A stretch of DNA of 64,000 nt from Neostapfia colusana. Lineage: Eukaryota > Streptophyta > Magnoliopsida > Poales > Poaceae. The stretch is from NCBI GenBank assembly GCA_030760725.1, contig JASWHV010000008.1, positions 59,433,671-59,497,670 on the forward strand. Direction: 5' to 3'. The notes below the pieces were generated by a model. The model was given only the letters and a program-made list of their open reading frames with translations. It did no database searches and was not told where the DNA came from. Numbering within the stretch: the stretch's first letter is position 1; each line of letters begins with the position of its first letter. Below are positions 1-10,904 of the stretch, in pieces. The position numbers and the translations under genes were made by a program.

Positions 1-1576
1 TATTTTCATTTCAAACCACATGAAATGACATGAAATCCATAGTATATGTGTGTAATCAAACATATGTATGATTGAAATGTATTGTTAATATTCTTATGGC
101 ATGTTTTGCATTATTCTGTGTGCATATATATGGATAGAACCAATCCAAGAACCACTTTATAATATTCAAGAGCAAGACTTCGAAGTAAATCTACCTCTAT
201 TCAAAGGCAAGTGTTCCTTGACCACTTTGTTCCTATTCTAGGATGAATAGTTAGATTATTTCCATGATGTTTTCAATATGAAACCCAGTGTAGGATGTTT
301 CCATAGTTTCATTCCTTTATCATTCCTTGCAAAACCATGGAGGGATTTAGATAGGATTTGTTAGTTATCATTTTATGTGCTTAGCCATGCTTAGAATATA
401 GAAAATGAATGAAACATAGATGTTACTCGTCTTGTGGATTATATGAAAGACACAAGTGTGTGTCATGGTGTTAGGAATCTAGACAGGCTGGTTGTTTTGG
501 TTGGTGCTTCGTGCATGAGACTCGGGAATGAGTTAGTGCATGTCTTAGATTCTAAGGACCGGTTCATGGAACAGTTAACCCGGCTTTGCAGTGCCACCAC
601 AAGACTGAGATGGGGTAGCTTGGCCAATTAATTAGGAGTTTGTCGGTATAGTATGAGTATTTGGATGGTGCGGAGAATGGGAGTCCATTTTTGACTGCTC
701 TGGGAACTACAAGGCTCAAGAGGGGGCTTCTGCATGGGAAGGGTTTACTCCCAGGAACTGCAGCGGTGAAATCTCAGTGAGCTTGTACTTGTCGGTAGGA
801 CCTTTGTAAAGGCCATGTAGTGATCTCCTGATCGCACACCAAAGGAAGTGTGTAATGTGGCTTGCAACCACGGATGTCAGGGAGGTTTCTTAGTCCACCT
901 GGCAATAGGGTATGAAATCACTACTTGTGGGTAAAGTGGTACAATCTCTGCAGAGAACCAAACTGTCATGATAGCCATGCTCACAGTCAAGAGCGGCTTG
1001 CACTTGTCCATGATTAGAGAAACATGGATGTGAGTTGAAAGAGGTTGTTGGGTGGTGTAACCTAACATTAATGACTTAACTATGAAGTTGGTGGGATTAT
1101 CACTTAGTAAGATAAGTTGCTAATCAAAGCTAAGTCTTAGGATTAATGCATAGTGCTTAACCATGTTAGCCTTTCCTTGCTATTAGCCTTCATAACATTC
1201 TTTTCTACACTTGTTGAGTACCTTTGGTACTCAAACTTGCTTTTGTTGGATATCATATGTTGCTCAGGTGCAAATGAAGATATAGACTTCGATGAAGAGG
1301 ACTTCGATCCCAAAGAGTTGTTCTAGGTTGGCGAAACCCACGGGCAACGCCTGTGGATTGGAGGACCCGTTATTATACTTCCGCTGTTGTATATATTTAG
1401 TATGATAGTACTTTTATTATTCTATTATATCTTATGATGTAATATAATGTTACACGTTGACCCTGGCATGTAATATAATGATATTTCACTATTGTCGGCA
1501 CATGAATGAGTCAACTGATCTTGGCATACATGTGAGAATATGCTCGGATGTTCCTTATGGAAAACCGGGTGTGACA
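1..1576 (+). mobile_element. Probable 3' part of an LTR-retrotransposon LTR (degenerate)
   Basis: No credible coding region is present. The stretch is AT-rich with a G+C-richer patch at 640-1070 and ends with the string GGGTGTGACA at 1567-1576. That looks like the end of a grass LTR that begins TGTCACACCC, but the start would lie outside the window. The string around 1290-1360, with repeated acidic codons just before a stop, resembles the tail of a retroelement transcription unit. I did not find a second LTR copy or a target duplication. It could instead be a solo LTR or another repeat. Confidence 0.35.
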
Positions 1577-3400
1577 TCCAGAGATCCTCCCAACGATCTG
1601 AGACCAGCACCGGGTGCGCCAAGGCTTCCTGGACACCATCGCGCCAGTTCCAGGCCCGGAGCAGCCCTCCTTGAGCTCCACCGCGGTGATCCTTTCTCTG
1701 CCGGTTCAGTTCGAGCCGCCACCGCGGGAGCGATCCGTTCGGCCACCACAGCCTACCGTTCGCTGAGCTGTGAACAGCAAAAAGGTTCGCCTTCGGTCTC
1801 TCCTTCATTCCCGCAAGCTCTGGCGGCATGACATAGACTGCTCACGCCGGAATTTCATGATTTCACCACGGTGTGCAAAAAGGGAGTCTGAACCGATCCG
1901 TGAAATTCGTAATCCACACTGCACCACTCATCCTCTCGTGGAGGGGATCACTTCTAGGTGCCCGTACGAGTCCATAGGAGCAGGAACTACGAAGAACTAT
2001 TGAGGGAAACCGTTGTTCTTTGAGTTTTAGTAAAAGTCCCGATTTCCGGCCTAGGTCGCACGATGACAGCCCAACACAGCCCTTTCCGAGCTCCGTGGAG
2101 CTCATGTCGACATTTCCTAAGGTCCACTGATGCTTCCCGACCGTTTGCTCGATCGATTGGGGTGCTAGGGAGGTCGGTCTACACGGCCGAAGTCCTCCCG
2201 AGGCTGCCGCTCGTCGCCGACCAGGTGCCGGCCATTTTCATGACGAACTGAGCCCGGAATCATGTTCCCCTAGTGGAAGTAGGCAGGGGCGGCTAGAATC
2301 ATGAAGTTTGGAGCACTACAGAGGCTGCCGATGAGCTCTCCGGCGAGGTGTCGCGGCGGCAGAGCGTGGGCAGCGAGAGGTAGACGAAGGGGTGGGTCCT
2401 GGCTGTCAGCGGCTTGGTTTTTAAATCGGGATCGGTCTGCGGCTCAGATCTGGTGTGCTGGCGCGCAAAAACTCCGCAGACTCTGGTTTGCCGTCGCTCC
2501 AGCGCCCAACACGTGTACCGTGGACCCACCGGCAGATTTGAACTTTTCCCCGATTTTCAGAATTCATTCAAACTTCAAATCCTCATAACTTTGGCTAGGA
2601 ACATCCAAATCAAGTGAACCAAGTTTTGTTGGATTCAACTCTCTGAGTACTTTCCAGCAAATCAAGTTTCACTTCCTGAAAATTCTTATTTCTCCAGAAT
2701 TAATTCTTCAAAGTTTAAACTGTTCGGAATTTTAACTGGAGAATCCCTTGGAGGAAAATTCTGAAATTTTGGTGGGATGTGTTCACCAAAATATCCATGA
2801 ACTACCATAAAAATTTCAAATCCATTTGAGCTCATTAGATCCACCTAATGGTGTGATTAATAAAACTGTTCCAGAGAAAATAGAAAATATTCAAAAACAT
2901 TTTCAGAATTTTCTCTGAAATTGTTTAGCTCATATCTTTAGCTAGGATACTTCAAATTAAGTGAGACCAACTCCATTAGAACCCTATAAAAATCTAGTTT
3001 TCAGAAAGGCATGTCTTGCTCCATGAAAATCTCAAGAACACCCTAAAGGCTCTAATTAAGGTCAAGTACATAATTATTTGTGGAGGGCTCAAATGAGCTT
3101 TGTTGCAACTAAAAATTGGCCAAATCTTTGGTTAGGTTGTATCCAAACCACAGTAAAAATTTCAAAGTCATTGAGTCTGTCTAGTGGGACTTATAGCCTT
3201 CACCAGTTTAAAAGTCAATTCAAATACATTTAAATTAATACGTGTACTTGTTACCTCATGTAGTCGCTAAGGTCGAGGAGGGACCCGAAGTCCTAGACTT
3301 CGTTACTCCAGAAGAGCAGCTAGCCTACGACCAAGAGCAGCAAGACAAACTCCGGTTTGCATTCACCTTTTTATAAAGTTCTATTGTTTTGAGCAGTTAC
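1577..3400. other. Repeat-like DNA without a supported gene
   Basis: The first part (1577-2530) is G+C-rich with only short overlapping open frames on both strands. The second part (2540-3250) is AT-rich and has the low-complexity style of large grass Ty3 LTRs and untranslated regions. I recognise no protein domain, terminal repeat or target duplication. Most likely this is non-autonomous or decayed retrotransposon sequence. Confidence 0.3.
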
Positions 3401-3592
3401 TTGAGTATCTTCATTATTTCTTACACCAGAGTCTTATTTGAAAATCCAATTGCACAACCAAGAAAGCCATGGGTTGGGATTAGGATTGAAAACCTCGTTA
3501 GCTACCATATGAAACAATATCTTCTGGAAAATCAGATGATAATATATAATTTTTTGTTAACCCTGAAACGACGACTAGTCTTTCATAAACAA
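3401..3592 (-). other. Likely original downstream flank of the CPBP gene
   Basis: This AT-rich segment directly abuts the target duplication of the Pack-MULE. If the element (3602-10888) is removed mentally, this DNA joins the sequence 7 bp past the CPBP stop codon, so it may be the original 3' untranslated region of that gene. No poly(A) site can be assigned with confidence. Confidence 0.3.
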
Positions 3593-3601
3593 TAAAATAA
3601 A

Positions 3602-3694
3602 GGGGCAAGTTTTAGCCATAATTTTAGAAGCCAATTGTAATCTAGCCTCTGTTTTTCAAATTTTATGTTTTAGCCACAACTTTTTTCAACTGAA
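3602..3694 (+). repeat. Pack-MULE terminal inverted repeat, left
   Basis: Begins GGGGCAAGTTTTAGCCATAA and pairs, with scattered mismatches and small gaps, with the reverse complement of 10795-10888. Shared blocks include TTTTAGCCATAATTTTA, AATTGT, ATCTAGCC and TTTTAGCCACAA. Confidence 0.85.
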
Positions 3695-3838
3695 TCTACC
3701 GTTTACCATAATTTATTAACACTGTTAGTTGACTCGGAATAAACTGAGTAAAAAAAGAAAAAAGAATTTGGAAGCTGGAAAAGGACCAAAATGACCCTCA
3801 CTTCAGTTTTTCCACCCGATCATCCATTCTACCCGTTG

Positions 3839-4262
3839 AAAAACTAGCGGGCGCTGCGTTGCGGCAGGCGGGCCGGTGCGGCGGCAGGCGAACGCGGCGT
3901 CAGGCGGCCGAGCTGCAGCAGGTGGCGGCGGCAGGCAGGCCGGTGCAGCGGCAGGCGAACGCGGTGGCAGGCGAGCGCGGCGCGGCGGCAGGTGAACGCG
4001 GCTGCGGCGGCAGACGGCCGAGCTGTGGCGCGACTTGAGGCGGGCGCGGCTTGAGGAGGAGACAGCGGCAGGCAGGAAGTCGGGCGCGGCTTCAGGCGTA
4101 GGCAGCGGCAGACAGGGCTGCCTGCCGTCGAAGCAGACGGGCACCCAGGACTGCTTCGACCCACTCAATGACCTCTCGCTGCGCTCGTAACTGATTCTGG
4201 CCGCGATGCTGCAGGAGCAGGCCGACAAGCTGCCCGGCATGTCCTATTCCCTTGGCGACAGC
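3839..4262. other. G+C-rich cargo segment inside the Pack-MULE
   Basis: A sharp change to very high G+C with repeated GGCGGCAGGCG-type motifs. Open frames on the minus strand are Ala/Arg/Pro-rich by-products of the composition. At its distal end (about 4092-4262) a non-repetitive frame runs directly into the captured glycosylase exon, so it may come from a second captured gene. I do not recognise that gene. Confidence 0.35.
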
Positions 4263-4273
4263 TTCACCAATAC

Positions 4274-4500
4274 CTAAAAGTTTGCCTCTTTTTGAGAATT
4301 TCAGGCCACGCTCAGCCAATGCACCAGATAGTACAAGCAGCTCAAATAATCTCCTGTAAAATGGTCAATCCTCTAACTTTTGGTTCCTTTCTGGAAGATA
4401 ATAACAAGGATGTAGGAATTTGCAGTTTGCATACCTGTCATCATGTACTGGAACTCCCCATTCCGCACACGTTTCTTGAAAATCGTCGAAGATTATTATT
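4274..4500 (-). pseudogene. Captured fragment of a DNA-3-methyladenine glycosylase I (TAG-type) gene
   Basis: Two exon-like blocks lie on the minus strand. Block one ends at 4435 and encodes EWGVPVHDDR with the final codon split by an intron. Block two (4353-4274) continues with RLFELLVLSGALAE. Together these match the conserved WGVPVHDD...LFELLVLSGA core of plant TAG-family base-excision repair glycosylases. The 81-bp gap (4354-4434) has GT and AG ends, so genomic DNA with its intron was captured rather than a cDNA. After GALAE the frame continues as RGLKFSKRGKLL and departs from the family, so the fragment is chimeric or decayed. Only about 35 residues of the domain remain and no active enzyme is expected. 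Confidence 0.6.
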
Positions 4501-4544
4501 GCCAACTTCCTTTTGCAGTACAACCAACAATAAGCATGGTCACA

Positions 4545-4690
4545 TGTATTGGTGCTTTTGTTGGACTATATGTTGCTTATTTTTTTAAACCATGTATTGG
4601 TACTTTTATTGGACCATGTGTTCCTTATTTTGTTGGATCATGTGTTTTTTATTTTATTAGACCATGTGTTGCTTAAGTTATTGGATATGT
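4545..4690 (+). repeat. Imperfect minisatellite, about 36-bp period
   Basis: The phrase TTGGACCATGTGTTGCTTAT or a close variant recurs about four times with AT-rich fill. The open frames here, rich in Phe, Val and Cys, are products of the repeat and not a gene. Confidence 0.6.
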
Positions 4691-4898
4691 TTGTTTATCA
4701 AATGATACTATATGCTTTTATTTGGATATGAATTGTGAGATTATATTATGTATGGTTATGTGTCAAATTATGTAAGAGATATATGAAAAATGTTGTTGAA
4801 TTGTTGTCGAAATTATGTTAATTTTTATTTTTTAAATCATGTCCAAATTTTCAAATTTGGCAAAAAAATAATTGAATTCATTTATATTATATTGTTGT

Positions 4899-4972
4899 TG
4901 TTAGAATGTGTAATTAAGTGGGCTAATCAGGGGCATTTTGGTCCTTTGTAGGGGATTAGGGTTAGGGGCAGT
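4899..4972 (+). repeat. Truncated 5' LTR of the nested Copia element
   Basis: The first 74 bp match the start of the 157-bp 3' LTR with few differences. Identity stops abruptly at the C-rich tract starting about 4973. Confidence 0.8.
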
Positions 4973-5780
4973 CACCCACCCCCGCCGTGTGTACCCAGCC
5001 GCCGCCGCCTCACCCACTCCCGCCGTGCACCCAGCCCTTGGGCCGCCGCCGCCCCATGGGCCGCCGCCTCTGCAGCGCCCCACAACGCCGCCCGTTGGGC
5101 TGCCGCCGCACCTCTGCACCAGTCGCCCCCTAGGTCGCCGTCGCCTCTGCACCAGCCGCCCCCTAGGCCGCCACCGCTGGTGCACCATGGGACGCCACCG
5201 CAGCGGCCAGGGCGCACAGGGGGCCCTCCGCCACCGCCCTGGGAGGTGTTTCCCCGGGGGGGGGGGCGCTACTGGATCGGCTGCCGCCTACCTCCCTCAG
5301 CCGGCCGTCGCTTCTGTTCTGAGAGGTGTTGTCGCCCCCCTATGTCCCCAAAGACCAGTCCGGCCGTCGATGGACCTCTTGTAGGTACCACCGGCAAACC
5401 CGCCACCGCTGTCGTTTTCATGGCAGGTACCTCTAGGCCACGTGATTCTACCACCACCGGTCTCGACATCGACAGGAGCACCACGACAACCGTCTCACCG
5501 ATCCCGTTTCCAGTCGTTAGCGCCGCTGCTGAGAGCGCAACTACTTCCTACGGCACCGACACGACGGACACCTCCGACATCGCCTCAGCCCCGGCTGCCT
5601 CTCTCGAGTGAGAGCGGGCACTCGCTCTCGCCCTGGAGTAGGAGCGTGCCTCCGTGGCCGCTCTATCTCACTAGCTCGAGGAGAGTGCTCACCGACCGAC
5701 GAGTGCTGCCTAAGAGCCTCACTCAGACGCCGGTACATACTCAGCTTCACTTGTAGCTGCTCTTCATGCGCAGGCCGCCA
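4973..5780 (+). other. Copia leader and gag N-terminal region, degenerate
   Basis: Pro/Ala-rich, very G+C-rich sequence between the truncated LTR and the recognisable gag core. It holds no intact start or domain that I recognise and includes a run of nine G at about 5257-5265. Confidence 0.4.
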
Positions 5781-6240
5781 GGATTCAGAACATCCGGACG
5801 CTTGTGTCGGTTGTCCTCAGCTCCGAGTCTACCTCATATGCCCGGTGGCGTGACCTGGTGCTCCTCACACTGAGGCGCTTCCGCCTCGACGACCACGTTC
5901 TCCAAGACGGCACTTCAGTGGATGTCTCCTGGATCAGCATGGACAGCCTGGTCCCATCTTGGATCCTTGGCTCCCTATCGGAGGAGCTACAGAACATCGT
6001 CAGGCAGCGCAGTGGTGGCACCGCTCGACGGGCCTGGCTGGTCCTTGAGCAGTGGTTTCTGAGGAACCGCGCGACTTGAGCCCTCCACATCAGCGCTCGG
6101 TTCCAGAACACCGTCCAGGGTGACCGCTCTGTCTCCACCTACTACCGGGAGATGAATGGCATGGTGGATGCTCTACGTGACCTTGGCGAGCCGGTCACCG
6201 ATAGCGCTCTCGTTCTTCGGGTCCTTCAGGGCCTGAATGA
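5781..6240 (+). pseudogene. Copia gag (broken)
   Basis: The frame at 5804-6079 contains SYARWRDLVLLTLRRF, DDHV, WISMDSLVPSWILGSL and ARRAWLVLEQWFLRNR. This is the helical gag core (UBN2-type) typical of plant Copia elements. A stop at 6077-6079 and later frame changes interrupt it. Distal Gly/Ser/Pro-rich sequence (6400-6900) is the usual linker towards the protease. No CCHC zinc knuckle was recognised. Confidence 0.75.
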
Positions 6241-6933
6241 GCGCTACTGACACCTACGGACGTGGCTACTCCGTCTGGAGCCACCCCCTACCTTCGAGAA
6301 GGTATGGTTTGACCTTGAGCTTGAGGAGATCACCGCAGGAGGCTCTACTGGCTCCGGGTCTGCCACAACCTTTTATGGATCTAGGCAGTCCCCTCGTCCA
6401 CCCGCACCAGCTGCCGATGGACCATCGTCACGACCACCTTCCACCCCAGGCACTCCTGCTAGTAGTGGAGGCGGAAATCGTCGCCGCCGAGGCAAACACA
6501 GTGGCCGTGGTGGAGGTAGCAGTGCAGGCGGCACTCCTACACCCACTACTCCGGCTATTGTTGGTAGTGGTGGTACCGGCCAAGGAGGTGCACCCTGGCC
6601 CACACCCTACAACCCGTGGACTGGCCAGATCTACATGTGGCTTGGGCCGTCTCCGGGTTCTCAAACCCCACGACCACCACACACCCAACCGGCGTTCGTA
6701 GCCACCCCGGGCTACAGTGGACCAGCCTACAGTGCTGGTGGGCCCCCGACTCAGGCCTACGGTAGGCTTAGGTACCTTTCTGGCGGACAGTCATCCTCGA
6801 CTTTCGAAGGCACCGACTATCCTGTTGGGTACTCGAAGCCGTCGGCACCTCTCCAAGAGCCACCCTCGACGTGGGATCGGCGGTCGTTGGCCTCTTCCTT
6901 CAGCACCATGCACCTTACTCCACCAGGTGCCGA

Positions 6934-8236
6934 CTGGATAGTTGACTCCGGAGCGTCATACCATACCACTCCAAATGCTGGTATACTCTCTTCCACCCAC
7001 CCTTCCAATCCCTCTTTTCCTTCATCTATCGTTGTTGGGAATGGGTATGTTCTTCCGGTCACCTCAATAGATGATTTCGGTCTCTCGGGTTCTTTCTAGC
7101 TTAAAAACATTCTTGTCGCTCCATATATCATTCAAAACTTGCTTTCTGTCCATCGTTATACCACTGACAACAATGTTTCCATTATGTTTGATCTATTTGG
7201 TTTGTCTGTGAAGGATCTTTCTACTCGGTGACCTCTTTTTCGATGTGATAGCTTAGGGCCCCTGTACACACTTCGACTTCCTACCTCCGCTGCATCACCG
7301 CCTTTTGCTTTGACTACGACAACTTCATCCACATTTGGCATCACCGACTTGGCCACCCTGGTGCAGATGCTATGTCAAAGTTGTCCAGTAGTTTTGTTAT
7401 CTCGTATTCTAGGGGCACACATGACTCCTTATATCATGCTTGTCAGCTTGGTCGCCATGTTCGGCTCCCCTTTCCCACTTCTGTGACTCATGTTGAGCAC
7501 GCTTTTGATCTTATACATTATGAATTGTGGACATCACCCATTACCAGTTTATCGGGCTTTAATTATTACTTGGTAATCATTGATGATTTTTCTCACTTTT
7601 CCTGGACTTTCCATTACGATTGAAGTCTGAGACTTTCGTTACTCTTCTCACTTCTTAGTTTGGATTTCCACTCAGTTTGGTCGCACCATCCGAGTTGTCC
7701 AGTGTGATAGCGGATGCGAGTTCGATAACTCTGCATTTCGTAACTTTCTCTCCTCACATGGGGTACAGCTACGCATGTCTTGTTCATATACCTCTCCTCA
7801 AAACGGCAAGACAGAGCGCATGATTCGCACCACCAATGATGTCATGCGCTCCCTGATGTTCCAGGCATCTATTCTAGCCCGATACTGGGTGGAGACTCTC
7901 CATACTGCCACACTTCTGATTAATCGCCTTCCTACCAAGGCGATTCGTTCCTCCACCCCCCACTTTGCTTTATATGGCACCGATCCTCACCTTCGAGTTT
8001 TCGGGTGCGCTTGCTACCCTAACCTTTCCGCCACTGCCCCGCATAAACTTGCGTCCGGCTCGACACGGTGTGTTTTCCTCGGGTATTCCCTTGATCATAA
8101 GGGGTACCGGTGCTTAGATCTTACTACTCACCGCCTTTTGATCTCTCGGCACGTCATCTTCGACGAGTCCTCCTTTCCCTTCTCCACCACCTCTTCTAGT
8201 TCCACCACAGAGTTGGATTCCCTTTTTTCCCACTGA
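6934..8236 (+). pseudogene. Copia protease and integrase (broken)
   Basis: The protease motif WIVDSGASYHTTP lies near 6935. It is followed, across frameshifts, by the pre-integrase motif WHHRLGHPGADAMSKL (about 7337-7386) and the zinc-binding C-x2-C remnant. The integrase core LVIIDDFSHFSW is near 7570. The distal core SYTSPQNGKTERMIRTTNDV, with the catalytic Glu, starts near 7780, and VFGCACYPN with the CVFLGYS block follows. Stops at 7099 and 7621 and frame changes between them make it nonfunctional. Confidence 0.85.
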
Positions 8237-8282
8237 CCCCGAGGCTGCTCCCCAGCTGCCTTGGCCTCTTTCTTCTGCAGGT

Positions 8283-8600
8283 TTGACACGCGCTACGCCT
8301 CAGGTGCCCCCGACGTCATCTGTTGCACCACGTGCGGCATCGATGCCTCCAGCGCCACCTGCTATACCTCGGGTGGCCCCGATGTCACCAGCTGCGCCAC
8401 GCGCGGCATCGATGTCTCCGGTGTCGCCTGTTGTGCCTCGGGTGATCCCTCCGTCACCAGCTGCGCCACGCGCGGCGTCGGCTTCCCCGACGTCACCTGC
8501 AGCGAGCCCGACACCCCCGACGTCACCTGCAGCGAGCCTGACGCCCCCGACGTCACCAGACGCACCAGGCTCAGCACCGACGACGAACCCGACTTCTCGC
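8283..8600 (+). repeat. Degenerate tandem repeats in the integrase-RT linker of the Copia element
   Basis: Short units built on GTCACCAGCTGCGCCACGCG and GACGTCACCTGCAGCGAGCC recur and encode a Pro/Ala/Ser linker in one frame. Period and order vary, so it is an imperfect minisatellite. Confidence 0.65.
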
Positions 8601-8988
8601 TTCGCCGACCCCGCACTTGTCTACCAGCGACGAGCGAGAGATGGGGTCCCAGCACCAGCTGCGCCACGCGCGGTACCGGGGCCTTCTACACCAGTCGTCG
8701 CGCCACGCGCGGCCTCGAGACCCACTCTCGTCTACCAACGATGAGAGAAGGTCGTTTTACCCGAGCGCCCCGTGTACAACCCTCCTCTTCTCCACAGGGA
8801 TCCTGGTCACGTCCACCCGATGGTGACTCAACGTGCGTCCGAGAGTCTCCGGTTGGTTGAGTGCTTCTCCGGAGCTGCCTTCTCATCGACGACGTGTCCA
8901 CCGACTGATTCTTCTTCGATCTCACCCATACCAACTTCCGTTCGTAGCGCCCTCGCCGACCCTGACTGGTGTCACGCTATGGAGGAAG

Positions 8989-9969
8989 AGTAATGAGGCC
9001 CTGCTTGCCAACCGGACCTCGGACCTAGTTCCCCGCCCCGGTCGTGGCAATGTTGTCACGCGCAAGTGGGTATTCACACATAAGAAGAAAGCGGATGATA
9101 CCTTGGAGAGGTACAAGGCTCGATGGGTACTTCGGGGCTTCACTCAGCGCCCTGTAGTCGATGACGACGAGACCTTCAGCCTGGTGGCGAAGCCCAGCGA
9201 CGGTTCGTACAGTTCTGTCCCTGGCTCTCTCGCATTCTTGGCCCGTCCACCCGTTGGACGTCAAGAATGCCTTCCTCCATGGTACACTGACCGAGACGGT
9301 GTACTATAGTCAGCCGACAGAATTTATTGACTCAGCTCATCCAGACATGGTCTGTAAGCTGAACAAATCCCTATACGGTCTGAAGCAGGCACCGAGAGTC
9401 TGGTATAGCCGGTTCGCCTCCTTCTTGGTCTCACAGGGCTTCGTCGAAGCTAAGTCGGACACTTCGCTGTTTGTCTATCGACGTGGCAGCGACACTGCTT
9501 ACCTTCTACTGTACGTCGATGACATTGTACTGACAGCGTCCAGTCCGGCTCTTCTTCGACGCACTATTTCTGCTTTACAGCAGGAGTTCGCTATGAAAGA
9601 CCTGGGCCGCCTCCACCACTTCCTGGGTATTGCAGTCGAGGACCGACCAGGCGGCTTGTTCCTTCACCAGCAACAGTACTACCTAGATATCCTGCAGCGA
9701 GCGGGCATGGTTGAGTGCATGTCGTGCTACACTCCAATGGATACTCAGGCGAAGCTCTCCGCTACCGACGGGATACCCGTCACTGATCCTACTACTTATA
9801 GGAGTCTTGCGGGTGCTCTTCAATACCTCACCTTCACCAGGCCGGACATCTCCTATGCAGTTCAGCAGGTGTGCCTCCACATGCACGACCCGAGACAGCC
9901 GCACCTCACTGCTGTGAAGCGGATTCTTCGGTACCTGCGTGGCACACTCGACTACGACCTCCTCCCTTG
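8989..9969 (+). pseudogene. Copia reverse transcriptase (broken)
   Basis: Recognisable blocks are RKWVFTHKKKADDTLERYKA and RWVLRGFTQRP (about 9062-9150), VKNAFLHGTLTE, LNKSLYGLKQAPRVWYSRF, and the catalytic LLYVDDIVLTASS near 9510. They continue through LAGALQYLTFTRPDISYAV. YVDD is intact, but a frameshift lies between the first blocks (one frame to 9309) and the rest (9161-9970). Confidence 0.9.
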
Positions 9970-9994
9970 ACGTGACGCAACCTCCGAGCTAGTT

Positions 9995-10456
9995 GTGTAC
10001 ACCGACGCTGACTGGGCAGGCTGCCCGGACACTCGCCGGTCTACCTCTGGGTACGTCGTCTTTCTAGGCGGTAATCTCGTCTCCTGGTCCTCGAAGCGAC
10101 AACACGTGGTATCACGTTCGAGTGTTGAGGCGGAGTATCGCGTTGTGGCTAACGGCGTGGTTGAGGCTTCCTGGCTTCAGCAACTGCTTCAGGAGCTCCA
10201 CACTCTCGTCGCTAGGAGCACCCTGATCTACTGCGACAACGTCAGCGCCGCGTACCTCTACACCAACCCGGTCCAGCATCAGCGCACGAAGCATGTGGAG
10301 ATTGACCTACATTTTATTCCTGAGCAAGTTGCACGTGGCGAGGTTCAGGTACATCATGTCCCGGCGACGACGCAGTTCGTCGACACCTTCACGAAGGACC
10401 TCCCGTCGTCGCTGTTCTCCGAGTTTCGGTCCAGTCTCAACATCTGCAGTGGCTAG
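9995..10456 (+). pseudogene. Copia RNase H (3' end of pol)
   Basis: Contains YTDADWAGCPDTRRSTSGY, SSVEAEYRVVANG and YCDNVSAAYL, with the catalytic Asp-Glu-Asp residues in place, then KHVEIDLHFIPEQV. It is separated from the RT frame by a stop at 9968-9970 and ends 27 bp before the 3' LTR. Confidence 0.9.
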
Positions 10457-10483
10457 ATGTTGTGACTGCGGGGGGGGGGGTGG

Positions 10484-10640
10484 TGTTAGACTGTGTAATT
10501 AAGTGGGCTAATCAGGGGCATTTTGGTCTTTTGTAGGGAATTAGGGTTAGGGGCAGTTTAGTCTTTTCCCCTCACCTAATTCCTCTATATAATGTACCCT
10601 TGACCCTCAGATTAATTATCTTATTCTATTCCCTTCAATA
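10484..10640 (+). repeat. 3' LTR of the nested Copia element
   Basis: 157 bp starting TGTTAGACTG, preceded by a G-rich polypurine tract (10469-10483) and followed by the duplication GTTGT. A TATA-like CTATATAATG lies at about 10584-10593. The end reads TTCAATA rather than the usual CA, but the target duplication fixes the border. Confidence 0.85.
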
Positions 10641-10794
10641 GTTGTTGAAAATTTTAATCTTTTAAGTCAAAATTATGGTACAAACACAATAACGATATGA
10701 AAATAGTGGTAAAATCACAAAGGGTATATTTGTCCTTCCACCATAAAGTTAACACCGTTAGAAGCAATTAACAAACTTATGATCATGGTGTGCT

Positions 10795-10888
10795 TCAGCT
10801 GAAAAAACTTGTGGCTAAAACACAATTTAAAAAGCAGGGGCTAGATCACAATTCGCTTTTAAAATTATGGCTAAAACATAATTGCCCC
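10795..10888 (-). repeat. Pack-MULE terminal inverted repeat, right
   Basis: Reverse complement partner of 3602-3694, ending TTGCCCC and followed by the 9-bp duplication. On the minus strand it is the first sequence transcribed after the CPBP stop codon. Confidence 0.85.
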
Positions 10889-10904
10889 TAAAATAAAAGG
10901 ATGT

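Larger units (their letters stand above)
4899..10640 (+). mobile_element. Ty1/Copia retrotransposon inserted in the Pack-MULE
   Basis: The left end TGTTAGAATG (4899) and the LTR at 10484-10640 share sequence. The element is flanked by a perfect 5-bp duplication GTTGT (4894-4898 and 10641-10645). Domain order is gag, protease, integrase, reverse transcriptase, RNase H, which is the Copia order. The 5' LTR is cut short at about 4972, so the primer-binding site is missing. Stops and frameshifts break the polyprotein in many places. It inserted after the Pack-MULE and is now dead. Confidence 0.9.
3602..10888. mobile_element. Mutator-like element (Pack-MULE) with a nested Copia insertion
   Basis: The ends are GGGGCAA and TTGCCCC, in long terminal inverted repeats that can be followed for about 90 bp. 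They are flanked by a perfect 9-bp target duplication TAAAATAAA (3593-3601 and 10889-10897). Long inverted repeats with a 9-bp duplication are the hallmark of Mutator-like elements. No transposase was found. The cargo includes exon fragments with a relic intron from a DNA repair gene, making it a Pack-MULE. A Copia retrotransposon (4899-10640) interrupts it; without that insertion the element would be about 1.5 kb. It ends 7 bp from the stop codon of the CPBP gene. Confidence 0.85.

Noticed and set aside
3803..4240. Overlapping Ala/Arg/Pro-rich open frames in the Pack-MULE
   Set aside because: Composition-driven frames from GGCGGCAGGCG repeats; no recognisable domain.
4549..4731. Small hydrophobic open frames rich in Phe, Leu, Val and Ile
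   Set aside because: Produced by a 36-bp minisatellite; the frames exist in all three phases.
8283..8600. Regularly repeated short units that could suggest a CRISPR-like array
   Set aside because: Repeats are imperfect, adjacent without unique spacers, and lie in the linker of a Copia polyprotein in a plant genome.
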